Assembly (NCBI RefSeq): GCF_007483685.1
Contig: NZ_VMKN01000001.1
Coordinates: 875,815-939,814, forward strand
Source of the DNA: Litoribacter populi
GTDB lineage: Bacteria > Bacteroidota > Bacteroidia > Cytophagales > Cyclobacteriaceae
DNA length: 64,000 bases
Reading direction: 5' to 3'
The notes beneath the pieces were generated by a model. It ran no database searches. It was not told the DNA's origin and was given only the letters and a program-made list of their open reading frames with translations. Shown here piece after piece: positions 9,108 to 16,086 of the stretch (its first letter is position 1; every line of letters begins with the position of its first letter). The position numbers and the translations under genes were made by a program.

Positions 9108-9124
9108 TTTAAAGCCTCTTTAAA
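9108..9124. repeat. Short perfect inverted repeat abutting a start codon
   Basis: TTTAAAG-CCT-CTTTAAA ends exactly one base before ATG 9125. It could be an operator, or a small hairpin over the ribosome entry site. It is AT-rich and short, so chance is possible. Confidence 0.35.
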
Positions 9125-10303
9125 ATGAAAAAGCTACTAATTATCGGCGTTGCATTCGGATTGGCAATTTCTTCCTGTGACAACATAAATTCCAAACTTG
9201 ACAGTAAGAAAGAGTCAAGTTTTTTGGCTCAAATGTTAGGTTCGGAATCGTCGGGTGATGTTTTCAGTGGCACCATTGCGGAGGGCTCATTTATTCCAGT
9301 TTCAAAAATGCATACCGCACGGGCAGCACATACAGCAACACTGCTAAAAGACGGGACTGTTTTGGTGTGCGGAGGTTTTGCAGGTAGTACCAATAGTTTG
9401 TCAAGTGCTGAACTTTACAATCCTACTTCAAAATCATTTACAAAACTTAATGATTTAAATACATCACGCGTAAGCCATTCAGCTACGCTATTGCCGAACG
9501 GAAAAATTCTGATTGCGGGTGGTTACGATGGCAATTCACTTTTCACTACAGAGATTTATGATCCTGAAACAAAGGTGTTTTCACATGGGCCAAATATGAA
9601 TACCGCCAGATATGGGCATACTGCAACACCTCTAAATGACGGAAGAATACTCTTTACAGGAGGGGTAGGAAGTGGATGGACATTTTTGTCTTCTTCAGAA
9701 ATATATGATATAGGAGCAAATCAATTTAGGCCGGCCGGTTCAATGACGGTTGCCCGTGAATCGCATACAGCAACTCTTTTGAAAAACGGCAATGTGCTGA
9801 TAACGGGAGGCCACAGGGATAGAAGAGAAAATATAACAGTCTATTCTTCTGCCGAAATTTACGACAGCAAATCAAACCGGTTCTCTGAAACAGGTGCTTT
9901 GAATCTCCCACGACATAAGCATGATGCAATATTACTTTCTGATGGTAAAGTATTGGTCAATGGAGGTGCTGACAGTCGGGATTCCCTTTATTCTTCCGCT
10001 GAAATTTATGATCCGGGTACGGCCAAGTTCACTTCTATTTCAAACCTGAATTTCCCTAGATTCAAACACAAAGAGACGAGTGTATTACTGTCGGACAATA
10101 ATGTTTTAATAGGGGGCGGTTCTGACAAGGCGGAGATTTACAATTTCAAAACCGGTAATTTCTCTCCGCTTCAAGGCAGCATGGGGGCAACTCGTCTGTT
10201 CTCCTGTTCAACACTTTTAGATAACGGGGAGGTTTTGATTACCGGCGGATATGATGAAAATATTAGAGCAATTAGTGGGGCAAGTTTATTTGTAAAGAAA
10301 TAA
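9125..10303 (+). CDS. Kelch-repeat lipoprotein
   Basis: 392 residues with a lipoprotein signal ending AISSC, which puts the lipidated Cys at position 18. From about residue 60, repeats of roughly 47-50 residues each carry a His-T-A-T-L-L motif, a D/N-G-x-V/I-L-x-x-GG turn and a SAEIYDP/N strand (for example HTATLLKDGTVLVCGG and SAEIYD). This is the kelch-type beta-propeller pattern; about six to seven blades are visible. It is likely tethered to the envelope with a binding role; substrate unknown. It is monocistronic, and its base composition looks more AT-rich than the flanking permeases (impression, not computed). Confidence 0.85.
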   Translation: MKKLLIIGVAFGLAISSCDNINSKLDSKKESSFLAQMLGSESSGDVFSGTIAEGSFIPVSKMHTARAAHTATLLKDGTVLVCGGFAGSTNSLSSAELYNPTSKSFTKLNDLNTSRVSHSATLLPNGKILIAGGYDGNSLFTTEIYDPETKVFSHGPNMNTARYGHTATPLNDGRILFTGGVGSGWTFLSSSEIYDIGANQFRPAGSMTVARESHTATLLKNGNVLITGGHRDRRENITVYSSAEIYDSKSNRFSETGALNLPRHKHDAILLSDGKVLVNGGADSRDSLYSSAEIYDPGTAKFTSISNLNFPRFKHKETSVLLSDNNVLIGGGSDKAEIYNFKTGNFSPLQGSMGATRLFSCSTLLDNGEVLITGGYDENIRAISGASLFVKK

Positions 10304-10322
10304 GGATTATAGGTTTACAACG

Positions 10323-10859
10323 TTATCGGAGCTCTAAAGAAAGCCGTCTTTTCATCACATAAAAATCAAATAACTCTTTTCCTATCTGGAAGGTATGTTC
10401 CCCACAAATTTCAAAGTCCTGATTTTTGTAAAACCTCACTGCTCGTTGGTTTTCTTTCAATACGGATAGCCACATGGTTTGCCTGGCTTGAAGAAATGCT
10501 TCTTTGAGCATTTCCTTTACCATAATATGGCCAAGGTTTTTGCCTAGAAAATCTCGGAGGATATATATTTTCTGAAGTTGGCAGGTTTCTTTCTCTTTCA
10601 AAAAATCGGAAGGGGAGAAAAGCTTAAGTTTCGAATAACCCACAGGCAGTTCGTTGACATAGATTAGCCAGTACCTGTTGTTGTCTTTTTTGATGCTGTC
10701 CCGAATTTTTGCCACTGAAAATGTCTTATTAAAGTATTCCTGTATATCCAAGGGATCTCGGAAGTGCATGCCAAAGGTTTCGCTAAAAGTAATCCTTGCC
10801 AATAGGCAGATGATAGCTGCATCGGCTTCATCAGCTTTTTTGATCTTAATGTTGTCCAT
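10323..10859 (-). CDS. GNAT-family N-acetyltransferase
   Basis: 178 residues with the GNAT fold order: N-terminal strand MDNIKIKKADEAD, helix, a central YWLIYVNELPVGYSKL strand pair, the acetyl-CoA pyrophosphate loop RDFLGKNLGHIM (consistent with R/Q-x-x-G-x-G/A), and the C-terminal ENQRAVRFYKNQDFEICGEH motif typical of the family. Length is normal for a single GNAT domain. It is convergent with the kelch gene, whose stop is 20 bp away. The acetyl acceptor cannot be inferred. Confidence 0.88.
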   Translation of the reverse strand: MDNIKIKKADEADAAIICLLARITFSETFGMHFRDPLDIQEYFNKTFSVAKIRDSIKKDNNRYWLIYVNELPVGYSKLKLFSPSDFLKEKETCQLQKIYILRDFLGKNLGHIMVKEMLKEAFLQARQTMWLSVLKENQRAVRFYKNQDFEICGEHTFQIGKELFDFYVMKRRLSLELR

Positions 10860-11088
10860 TGATGGTATTTCGTAATAATGCTAGGAGAAACTTGGGTTTG
10901 GTCCCAAAGTTTACGTCCCCACAAGTTAAGTAAATGTGTTTAAAGCCGGATCCCATCCTTAAAAAAGAGCCCCCTTTACATTTGTACCACCCTTTTTAAC
11001 TCCTTCTATTTTCCTTAAAAACCTCTAACTTTATATAAATAGAAAATAAAAATACTGAACGAACCTGTATGGGCTTTCCAGTTTAAAG

Positions 11089-11562
11089 ATGAGTAAAGAA
11101 CATAATTATAAAACCACAATAAAATGGACAGGTAATTTAGGACAGGGGACAATAGATTACCTTGGATATGAAAGGGCCCACACCATATCTGTTGAAAACA
11201 AGGTCGGTATACCCGGTTCATCTGATCCGGCGTTTCGTGGAGACAAGACCAAATACAACCCGGAAGAACTGCTTGTTTCCTCCCTTTCAAGCTGCCATAT
11301 GCTTTGGTACCTGCATTTATGTGCGGAGGCAGGAGTAGTCGTGACCGAATATATGGATGAGGCTACAGGCATATTGACCGAAACAATTAACGGAGGAGGG
11401 AAATTTAAAGAAGTTACCCTTAATCCTACTGTTACCGTTAATGACCAGAGTATGGTTGATAAAGCTAAAGCCTTACACCATAGAGCTCATGAACTTTGCT
11501 TTATTGCCAACTCCGTTAATTTCCCCATTTTTCACAACCCTGTGATTAAATCAGAAAGTTGA
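11089..11562 (+). CDS. OsmC-family peroxiredoxin-like protein
   Basis: 157 residues covering a full OsmC/Ohr domain. The two reactive cysteines are visible: Cys69 in LSSCHMLWYLHLC and Cys137 in HELCFIANS. OsmC proteins reduce organic hydroperoxides through this Cys pair in the cytoplasm. The sequence ISVENKVGIPGSSDPAF near residues 33-49 and the central NPEELLVSSLSSC helix are typical. The next gene (11614) starts 51 bp downstream on the same strand, so the two may be co-transcribed. The 229-bp upstream gap is AT-rich, with TAACTTTA near 11025 as a weak -7 candidate but no clear -33 box. Confidence 0.92.
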   Translation: MSKEHNYKTTIKWTGNLGQGTIDYLGYERAHTISVENKVGIPGSSDPAFRGDKTKYNPEELLVSSLSSCHMLWYLHLCAEAGVVVTEYMDEATGILTETINGGGKFKEVTLNPTVTVNDQSMVDKAKALHHRAHELCFIANSVNFPIFHNPVIKSES

Positions 11563-11613
11563 AAAAACTTAATTAGGCTCACGTACCAATTGGATTTCTA
11601 ATTATTACAAAAT

Positions 11614-11919
11614 ATGACAAACCAAAAAACAAAAAAGACCTGCAAGTTTGGGCACACATTCTATAAAAGCACTGACTGTCTCACCTGTCCGATCTGTGAG
11701 AAACTGAAAGAGCCCGCTTCAGGTTTTTTGGCTCATTTGAGCAATCCTGCCAGAAATACTTTACTCCATCACGGGATTGATACTGTTCAAAAGCTCGCCG
11801 GATACACCGAGAAGGAAATATTGGCACTTCATGGTATGGGCAAGGCATCCCTTCCTGCTTTACATCAAGCCTTGGCTAAGGAGGGATTGGGGTTTAAAGA
11901 TGACGGTCACGGGAAATAA
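11614..11919 (+). CDS. Small zinc-ribbon plus helix-hairpin-helix protein (RNAP alpha-CTD-like)
   Basis: 101 residues. The N-terminal third has Cys11, His15 and a C-x-x-C pair in DCLTCPICEK, a possible zinc ribbon. The C-terminal half (about residues 48-95) reads NPARNTLLHHGIDTVQKLA followed by LHGMGKASLPALHQAL. This is a helix-hairpin-helix arrangement like the C-terminal domain of the RNA polymerase alpha subunit, which contacts DNA or protein. It lies after OsmC and is convergent with a permease gene. A DNA-binding role is plausible but unproven. Confidence 0.75.
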   Translation: MTNQKTKKTCKFGHTFYKSTDCLTCPICEKLKEPASGFLAHLSNPARNTLLHHGIDTVQKLAGYTEKEILALHGMGKASLPALHQALAKEGLGFKDDGHGK

Positions 11920-11940
11920 ATACAAATTCACTTCCTGTAA

Positions 11941-14337
11941 TCACTCTCCCTTCAACACCTCCGCCGGATTCCCCATCGCTGCTTTGATGGACTGGAAGCT
12001 GACAGTGACTAGGGTTATTAACCCTACAAGCAAGGCCGCCTTGAGAAAAAGAAATGGAGTGATTTCTATCCTGTAGGCAAAGTTGTCTAACCAACCTTGC
12101 GATATATACCAAATTAACGGGATGGCAATGGCAAAGGCAAGCATTATCATTCCAAAATATTGCCTAGTAAGAGCAAGCAGGATGGAATCAAGCCTGGCAC
12201 CAAAGACCTTTCTGATACTGATTTCTTTCGCCCTTTGGTGCACATGGTATTCCACCAAGCCGAAAAGCCCCATACAGGCGACTAGTACCGTAAGACCCGC
12301 AAATATGTTGAGCAAGGTGGACAGGTTCTGCTCCGAGCGGTACATCTTGTTAAAATTGTCATCGACAAAGCTGTAACTGAAAAGCTGTCCTGGTACTTGG
12401 GCAGTAAAGATATCCTCTACCTGTTTGATCTGGGCCGGGGCACTTTCCTTGTCCAGGCGCATGGTAAGGGTATAGAACACTTCCGTTTGGATGTGCATCA
12501 CCAATGGTGTGATAGCTTCTTTTAGGCTGTTTGCATGGAAATCCCTGACCACGCCGATGACCTCGCCTTGCTTGACCGAATCGGCAGTCCACATATCCCA
12601 GTTTAGGTTTTTGCCCAAGGCTTCCTCAGGACTTCCAAAGCCGAAATTCCGTGCAGCGGTCTCATTGATGATAAATGCTTTGTGAGGGTCAGTTCCAAAA
12701 TCCCTTGAAAAATCCCTTCCGGCTACCATTTCCATTCCGAAGGTTTGAATATAATCATAATCGACTAGAAACATAATGGTGCTTAACCTCTCCCCTGTAG
12801 TCGGATTGATCACCCCATCCTGGGCAAAGATGTCTCCTGGGATTCCGTAACTCCAAGTGGCATTTTCTATATTTGTACGATTCAAAACCTCTGACTTTAA
12901 AACCTCAAGTTGAGAGGCTTGGACGCCGCGTCCATATACCGACATCAAGGTGTCTTTGTTAAAACCCATGTCTTTTCCTTTTAACAGGTTGTTTTGCTCT
13001 ACCACGATCCATGCGCCGATGATGAGGAAGAAGGAAAGGACAAACTGCAGTACAACCATCCCTTTCCTGAAGCTACCGTGTCCCCCTTTTGTGTCCTTAG
13101 CTCCTGAAATCACGGCTGCAGGTTTGAAGCTGGACAACAAAAACGCCGGATATGCCCCTGCAAATATTCCCAATATCAGAAGGGTGCCGGAGATCAAAGC
13201 AAGGGTGTTCCATGTCCAAGGTAAGGAAAGTTCCTTGCCTGTAAGTTCAGATAGGAAGGGTAGGGAAAGCTGGGCCAAAAGCAGGGCAAGCAGAAGGCCG
13301 AAAAAGGTAAAGGCATAGGATTCGAGTAGGAACTGAACCTGCAGGTTGGATTTTTGCGCCCCGATGACTTTTCGCACACCTACTTCCTTCATGCGCTTCA
13401 CGGCTCTTGCTGTGGAAAGATTTATGAAGTTAAAGCAGGAAATCAGCAGGATCATACCTGCAGCTACCATCAGGATATGGACAGTGTCCTTGTTGCCGAT
13501 GACTGCAAGGTCATACTGTAAGTGGGAAGATTCAAGGTGGATGTCCCGGAGGTTTTGAAAATATGGTACGGATTTGAACCCGGAATCGGCATTCAGCGGA
13601 GCGGATTCCTTTTCCGCATAAGCCTGAAATTTGCTTTCCAGTTCTTCGACATTGGTTCCTTCTCTAACCTTAAAATAAGTATACATCTGGTGCCAGGTCC
13701 AGGAGGCAATTCTTTCGGCTAGCCAAGGGATGCTTTCCATTGATATTAAAAAATCCAACTGCAAATGTGAATGGGAAGGGAAATCCTGGAATACATGGGT
13801 TACTTCGTGGTCTGCCCCGTCAATTTTTAGGGTTTGACCCACAGGGTTAGAGGACCCAAAATATTTGTCGGCAAGGCTTGCTGAGAGGGCCACAGCATTG
13901 GCTTTTGTCAATACCTGATTAGGGTCTCCCTCTAAAATAGGAATGGCCATGATGTCAAACAGCTGGCCTTCACCATGGGCTCCCTGTAGTTCACTATAGA
14001 GCTGCTCATCCAGCTGAACCTGCTTTTCGCTGATTGTTCCCAGGATCCTTGCGGCTTTTTCTACCTCGGGGAATTCCTCCTGTAGTTTGGTAGCCAGGGC
14101 CGGCTGCACCATGGCCGCATACCGCTCCCCAGATTCGGGTGAACTCATGAGACTGTAGACCCGGAAAACCTTTTCACTCTCTGGATGGTAGCGGTCAAAC
14201 TGCCATTCATCCCAGATATAAAGAGAGATCAAAATGAAGGATGCCAAACTGATGCCCATACCGATAATGTTGATGGCGGAAAAGGATTTGTATTTCAGTA
14301 GGTTTCTAAAGGCGATGAGCAGGTAGTTTTTGAACAT
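11941..14337 (-). CDS. FtsX/MacB-type ABC transporter permease (orphan)
   Basis: 798 residues, beginning MFKNYLLIAFRNLLKYK. It has two FtsX units: the first signature contains RMKEVGVRKVIGA, the second QRAKEISIRKVFGA. Two periplasmic MacB-core-like domains sit between eight predicted helices. A longer reading frame could start at 14373, but that codon lies inside the -24/-12-like promoter at 14367-14383, and the downstream ATG at 14337 gives the conserved N-terminus. Convergent with the zinc-ribbon gene (21 bp between stops). No ATPase is adjacent. Confidence 0.92.
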   Translation of the reverse strand: MFKNYLLIAFRNLLKYKSFSAINIIGMGISLASFILISLYIWDEWQFDRYHPESEKVFRVYSLMSSPESGERYAAMVQPALATKLQEEFPEVEKAARILGTISEKQVQLDEQLYSELQGAHGEGQLFDIMAIPILEGDPNQVLTKANAVALSASLADKYFGSSNPVGQTLKIDGADHEVTHVFQDFPSHSHLQLDFLISMESIPWLAERIASWTWHQMYTYFKVREGTNVEELESKFQAYAEKESAPLNADSGFKSVPYFQNLRDIHLESSHLQYDLAVIGNKDTVHILMVAAGMILLISCFNFINLSTARAVKRMKEVGVRKVIGAQKSNLQVQFLLESYAFTFFGLLLALLLAQLSLPFLSELTGKELSLPWTWNTLALISGTLLILGIFAGAYPAFLLSSFKPAAVISGAKDTKGGHGSFRKGMVVLQFVLSFFLIIGAWIVVEQNNLLKGKDMGFNKDTLMSVYGRGVQASQLEVLKSEVLNRTNIENATWSYGIPGDIFAQDGVINPTTGERLSTIMFLVDYDYIQTFGMEMVAGRDFSRDFGTDPHKAFIINETAARNFGFGSPEEALGKNLNWDMWTADSVKQGEVIGVVRDFHANSLKEAITPLVMHIQTEVFYTLTMRLDKESAPAQIKQVEDIFTAQVPGQLFSYSFVDDNFNKMYRSEQNLSTLLNIFAGLTVLVACMGLFGLVEYHVHQRAKEISIRKVFGARLDSILLALTRQYFGMIMLAFAIAIPLIWYISQGWLDNFAYRIEITPFLFLKAALLVGLITLVTVSFQSIKAAMGNPAEVLKGE

Positions 14338-14366
14338 GGTGAATGGGGTATGACTTGGAATGGGTA

Positions 14367-14464
14367 ATACCATTCATATACCAATCAAAATCTGCTATTG
14401 AGTGCTGAAAAGGCAATACTTTCCCAGGGTCCTATTCGCCTGTGAACGATTTTGTTCGAGAGCG
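14367..14464 (-). promoter_or_regulatory. Enhancer-like site plus -24/-12 promoter for permease 11941-14337
   Basis: On the minus strand the element spans 14464-14443: CG, CTCT, CGAACA, AAAT, CGTTCA. TGGTATATGAATGGTAT begins at 14383, 60 bp on. Predicted start is near 14357, about 20 nt before ATG 14337. Confidence 0.75.
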
Positions 14465-14512
14465 ATCAAAAAGACTTCTCACACTGAGCCCACAAGTGCC
14501 CCGCTACCATCC

Positions 14513-14576
14513 ATCATCGGTCATCGGCCATCCGGCATCCAACATCGGTCATCCGTCATCCAACCTCCCTCATCTA
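14513..14576. repeat. CGGTCATC/CGGCATCC octamer array
   Basis: About seven degenerate 8-bp units of the type ATCGGTCA, ATCCGGCA and ATCCGTCA follow in tandem between the permease promoter and the VOC gene. The same family of arrays appears at eight or more other places between 21 and 43 kb. Confidence 0.7.
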
Positions 14577-14996
14577 CTCATCAAAATTCACCATCCAATT
14601 AATGCCAAATTTGTCTGTGCACATCCCAAAATAGGCTGCCCAGAATGTTTTTTCCATAGGCATGGTTACTTCACCATCTTGAGAGAGGCCATTGAAAAAT
14701 CGGTCGGCATCTTCCTTACTTTCTGCGTTGATGGAAATGGAAAAGTTGTTTCCTTTCGTAATTTCCTGACCCTCAAATGTGTCACTTCCCATTATGGATG
14801 TTTCGTTACTGATGGGTAGGCTGATGTGCATAATTTTGTTTTTATCATTCTCGGAAACATCCAGCATACCTTCCTGGGGAGGCATTTCCCCGAAGGTACC
14901 CACATAACCGAATTCACCACCTAATATAGACCGGTAGAAGTCAAAGGCTTCCTTGCAGTTGCCATTAAAATTGAGATAAACATTTACAGTTGTCAT
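14574..14996 (-). CDS. VOC-family protein (PhnB-like)
   Basis: 140 residues. It begins TVNVYLNFNGNCKEAFDFYRSILGG, the strand-helix opening of the PhnB/3-demethylubiquinone-methyltransferase-like branch of the glyoxalase/VOC superfamily. It continues to a C-terminal metal-site-like region with FWAAYFGMCTDKFGINWMVN. Length fits a single two-module VOC protein. Substrate is unknown; many such proteins are annotated only as VOC. It is monocistronic. Confidence 0.88.
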   Translation of the reverse strand: MTTVNVYLNFNGNCKEAFDFYRSILGGEFGYVGTFGEMPPQEGMLDVSENDKNKIMHISLPISNETSIMGSDTFEGQEITKGNNFSISINAESKEDADRFFNGLSQDGEVTMPMEKTFWAAYFGMCTDKFGINWMVNFDE

Positions 14997-15051
14997 ATTG
15001 AAGAGGTTAAAGAGTTTAATGAAATTTTCATGATGAATTCATCTGTTTACA

Positions 15052-15059
15052 CAAAGATA
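15052..15059 (-). promoter_or_regulatory. Putative -7 box (TATCTTTG) for the VOC gene
   Basis: The minus-strand sequence TATCTTTG fits the Bacteroidota primary-sigma -7 consensus TAnnTTTG, 56 bp upstream of the VOC start. I see no good TTTG box at the expected -33 position. Confidence 0.4.
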
Positions 15060-15110
15060 ATTTATATACCGGATATTATTTCCGGAATAACCTACTAAAA
15101 TCTGAATGTG

Positions 15111-15137
15111 CCAACCTTAAATGTTTTTCAAGGTTGG
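15111..15137 (-). terminator. Possible terminator hairpin after the CHRD gene
   Basis: An 8-bp stem CCAACCTT/AAGGTTGG encloses an 11-nt loop just beyond the CHRD stop. The downstream T-run on the minus strand is poor, so termination is uncertain. Confidence 0.4.
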
Positions 15138-15143
15138 TGATTT

Positions 15144-15638
15144 TTAATATCCTCCACCATTTGGTGGTGAAGGGGCAGATGGTGCATTGCTACCAATATT
15201 TCCTTGAGCAATAAGCGTATCAAGTACTTCCATGCTTAGGTGAACATTTGCGTGGCCGTTGTAATTGATCAGCTGTTCATAGGTGACTGAATTGCCATCG
15301 TCAAAAGCTGTGACAAGAGTTTTGCTTCGACCGGTATTGCCATCAACAGGGGCCAGGTCAATCACAATGGGTCCACCTTGAGAAACAGAGTTAGAGTGGA
15401 TGTGAGCAGGGTGGATGTTTCCATCTTGTGTGCCATTCAGTTCAATCATTATTCGAGTGGAATTTGGTCCCTCTTTTCTGAAGATTACATTTCCAGATAT
15501 TGCAGGATCGGAAACTGCCGTCAAAGTGTAAATTTTAGCTTCTTGTCGGGGAGAATCATCGTCATCATTACAACCGATGACGAAAAGGGCTCCCAAAAGG
15601 AGCAGGATTAGAGCCGGGTATTTTATTGGTGTTTTCAT
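15144..15638 (-). CDS. CHRD-domain lipoprotein
   Basis: 164 residues. The lipoprotein signal ends with FVIGC (Cys23) followed by an acidic DDDDS spacer, typical of Bacteroidota surface or periplasmic lipoproteins. A CHRD-like beta domain follows over about residues 35-150. It includes NIHPAHIHSNSVSQGGP, the conserved histidine-rich turn of bacterial CHRD proteins, and NGHANVHLS near the end. CHRD domains are known from chordin; the bacterial function is unknown. It is monocistronic, divergent from the permease at 16087. Confidence 0.85.
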   Translation of the reverse strand: MKTPIKYPALILLLLGALFVIGCNDDDDSPRQEAKIYTLTAVSDPAISGNVIFRKEGPNSTRIMIELNGTQDGNIHPAHIHSNSVSQGGPIVIDLAPVDGNTGRSKTLVTAFDDGNSVTYEQLINYNGHANVHLSMEVLDTLIAQGNIGSNAPSAPSPPNGGGY

Positions 15639-15819
15639 GGTAATTGAATATTAGGATTTCATTTAAAGTGGAAGTGAAGTTGCACATTTTTAAGCCTTTT
15701 AATGTTTTGTAACTACTTAATATTAAACGTATTATAAAGGTAAATGTCTTGATGTTTTTGTAAATTTACTGGAAGGAAATATGCTTCGCGAAATATGGAA
15801 ATATTCTGAAATATGCTTT

Positions 15820-15957
15820 GCGAAATAGGGAAACAATGAAATAGTAGACAGCCAACGATCTGGGTCTGTCGACTCCGATATTTCCCTATTTCATTATTTC
15901 TTTTAATTCTCAAATACCCTTCGCGAAATAGGGAAACAATGAAATAGCAGACAGCTT
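15820..15957. repeat. Duplicated GCGAAATAGGGAAACAATG element
   Basis: Two near-identical direct copies (15820-15852 and 15923-15955) share GCGAAATAGGGAAACAATG followed by AAATAG and AGACAGC. A partial inverted copy (TTTCCCTATTTCATTATTTC) lies between them at 15880-15900. An eroded copy precedes at 15787-15800. The 15639-16086 gap holds these repeats, one regulatory unit and no gene. Confidence 0.75.
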
Positions 15958-15976
15958 AATGATCGCGGCTATTGTC

Positions 15977-16075
15977 CGCAGACGGTCAGAATTGGTCGAT
16001 TTTAGAAATGGTTTTTAGTTTAGATGGTTTCGAGAGCCCCTTAATTGATATTTTAGACTGGCACATGATTGGGAA
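15977..16075 (+). promoter_or_regulatory. Enhancer-like site plus -24/-12 promoter for permease 16087
   Basis: The element at 15977-15998 reads CG, CAGA, CGGTCA, GAAT, TGGTCG. TGGCACATGATTGGGAA begins at 16059, 61 bp downstream; its -24 half is the canonical TGGCAC. Predicted start is near 16085, only about 2 nt before ATG 16087, so the mRNA may be leaderless or nearly so. Confidence 0.75.
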
Positions 16076-16086
16076 ATAGGGGATGT

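Noticed and set aside
14338..14373. Upstream start at 14373 for the minus-strand permease
   Set aside because: The codon lies in the -24/-12-like promoter and the added residues (VLPIPSHTPFT) do not fit the family N-terminus.
16069..16086. TTG start 18 bp before the permease ATG
   Set aside because: It lies inside the promoter element and would add GNRGC-type residues absent from paralogues.
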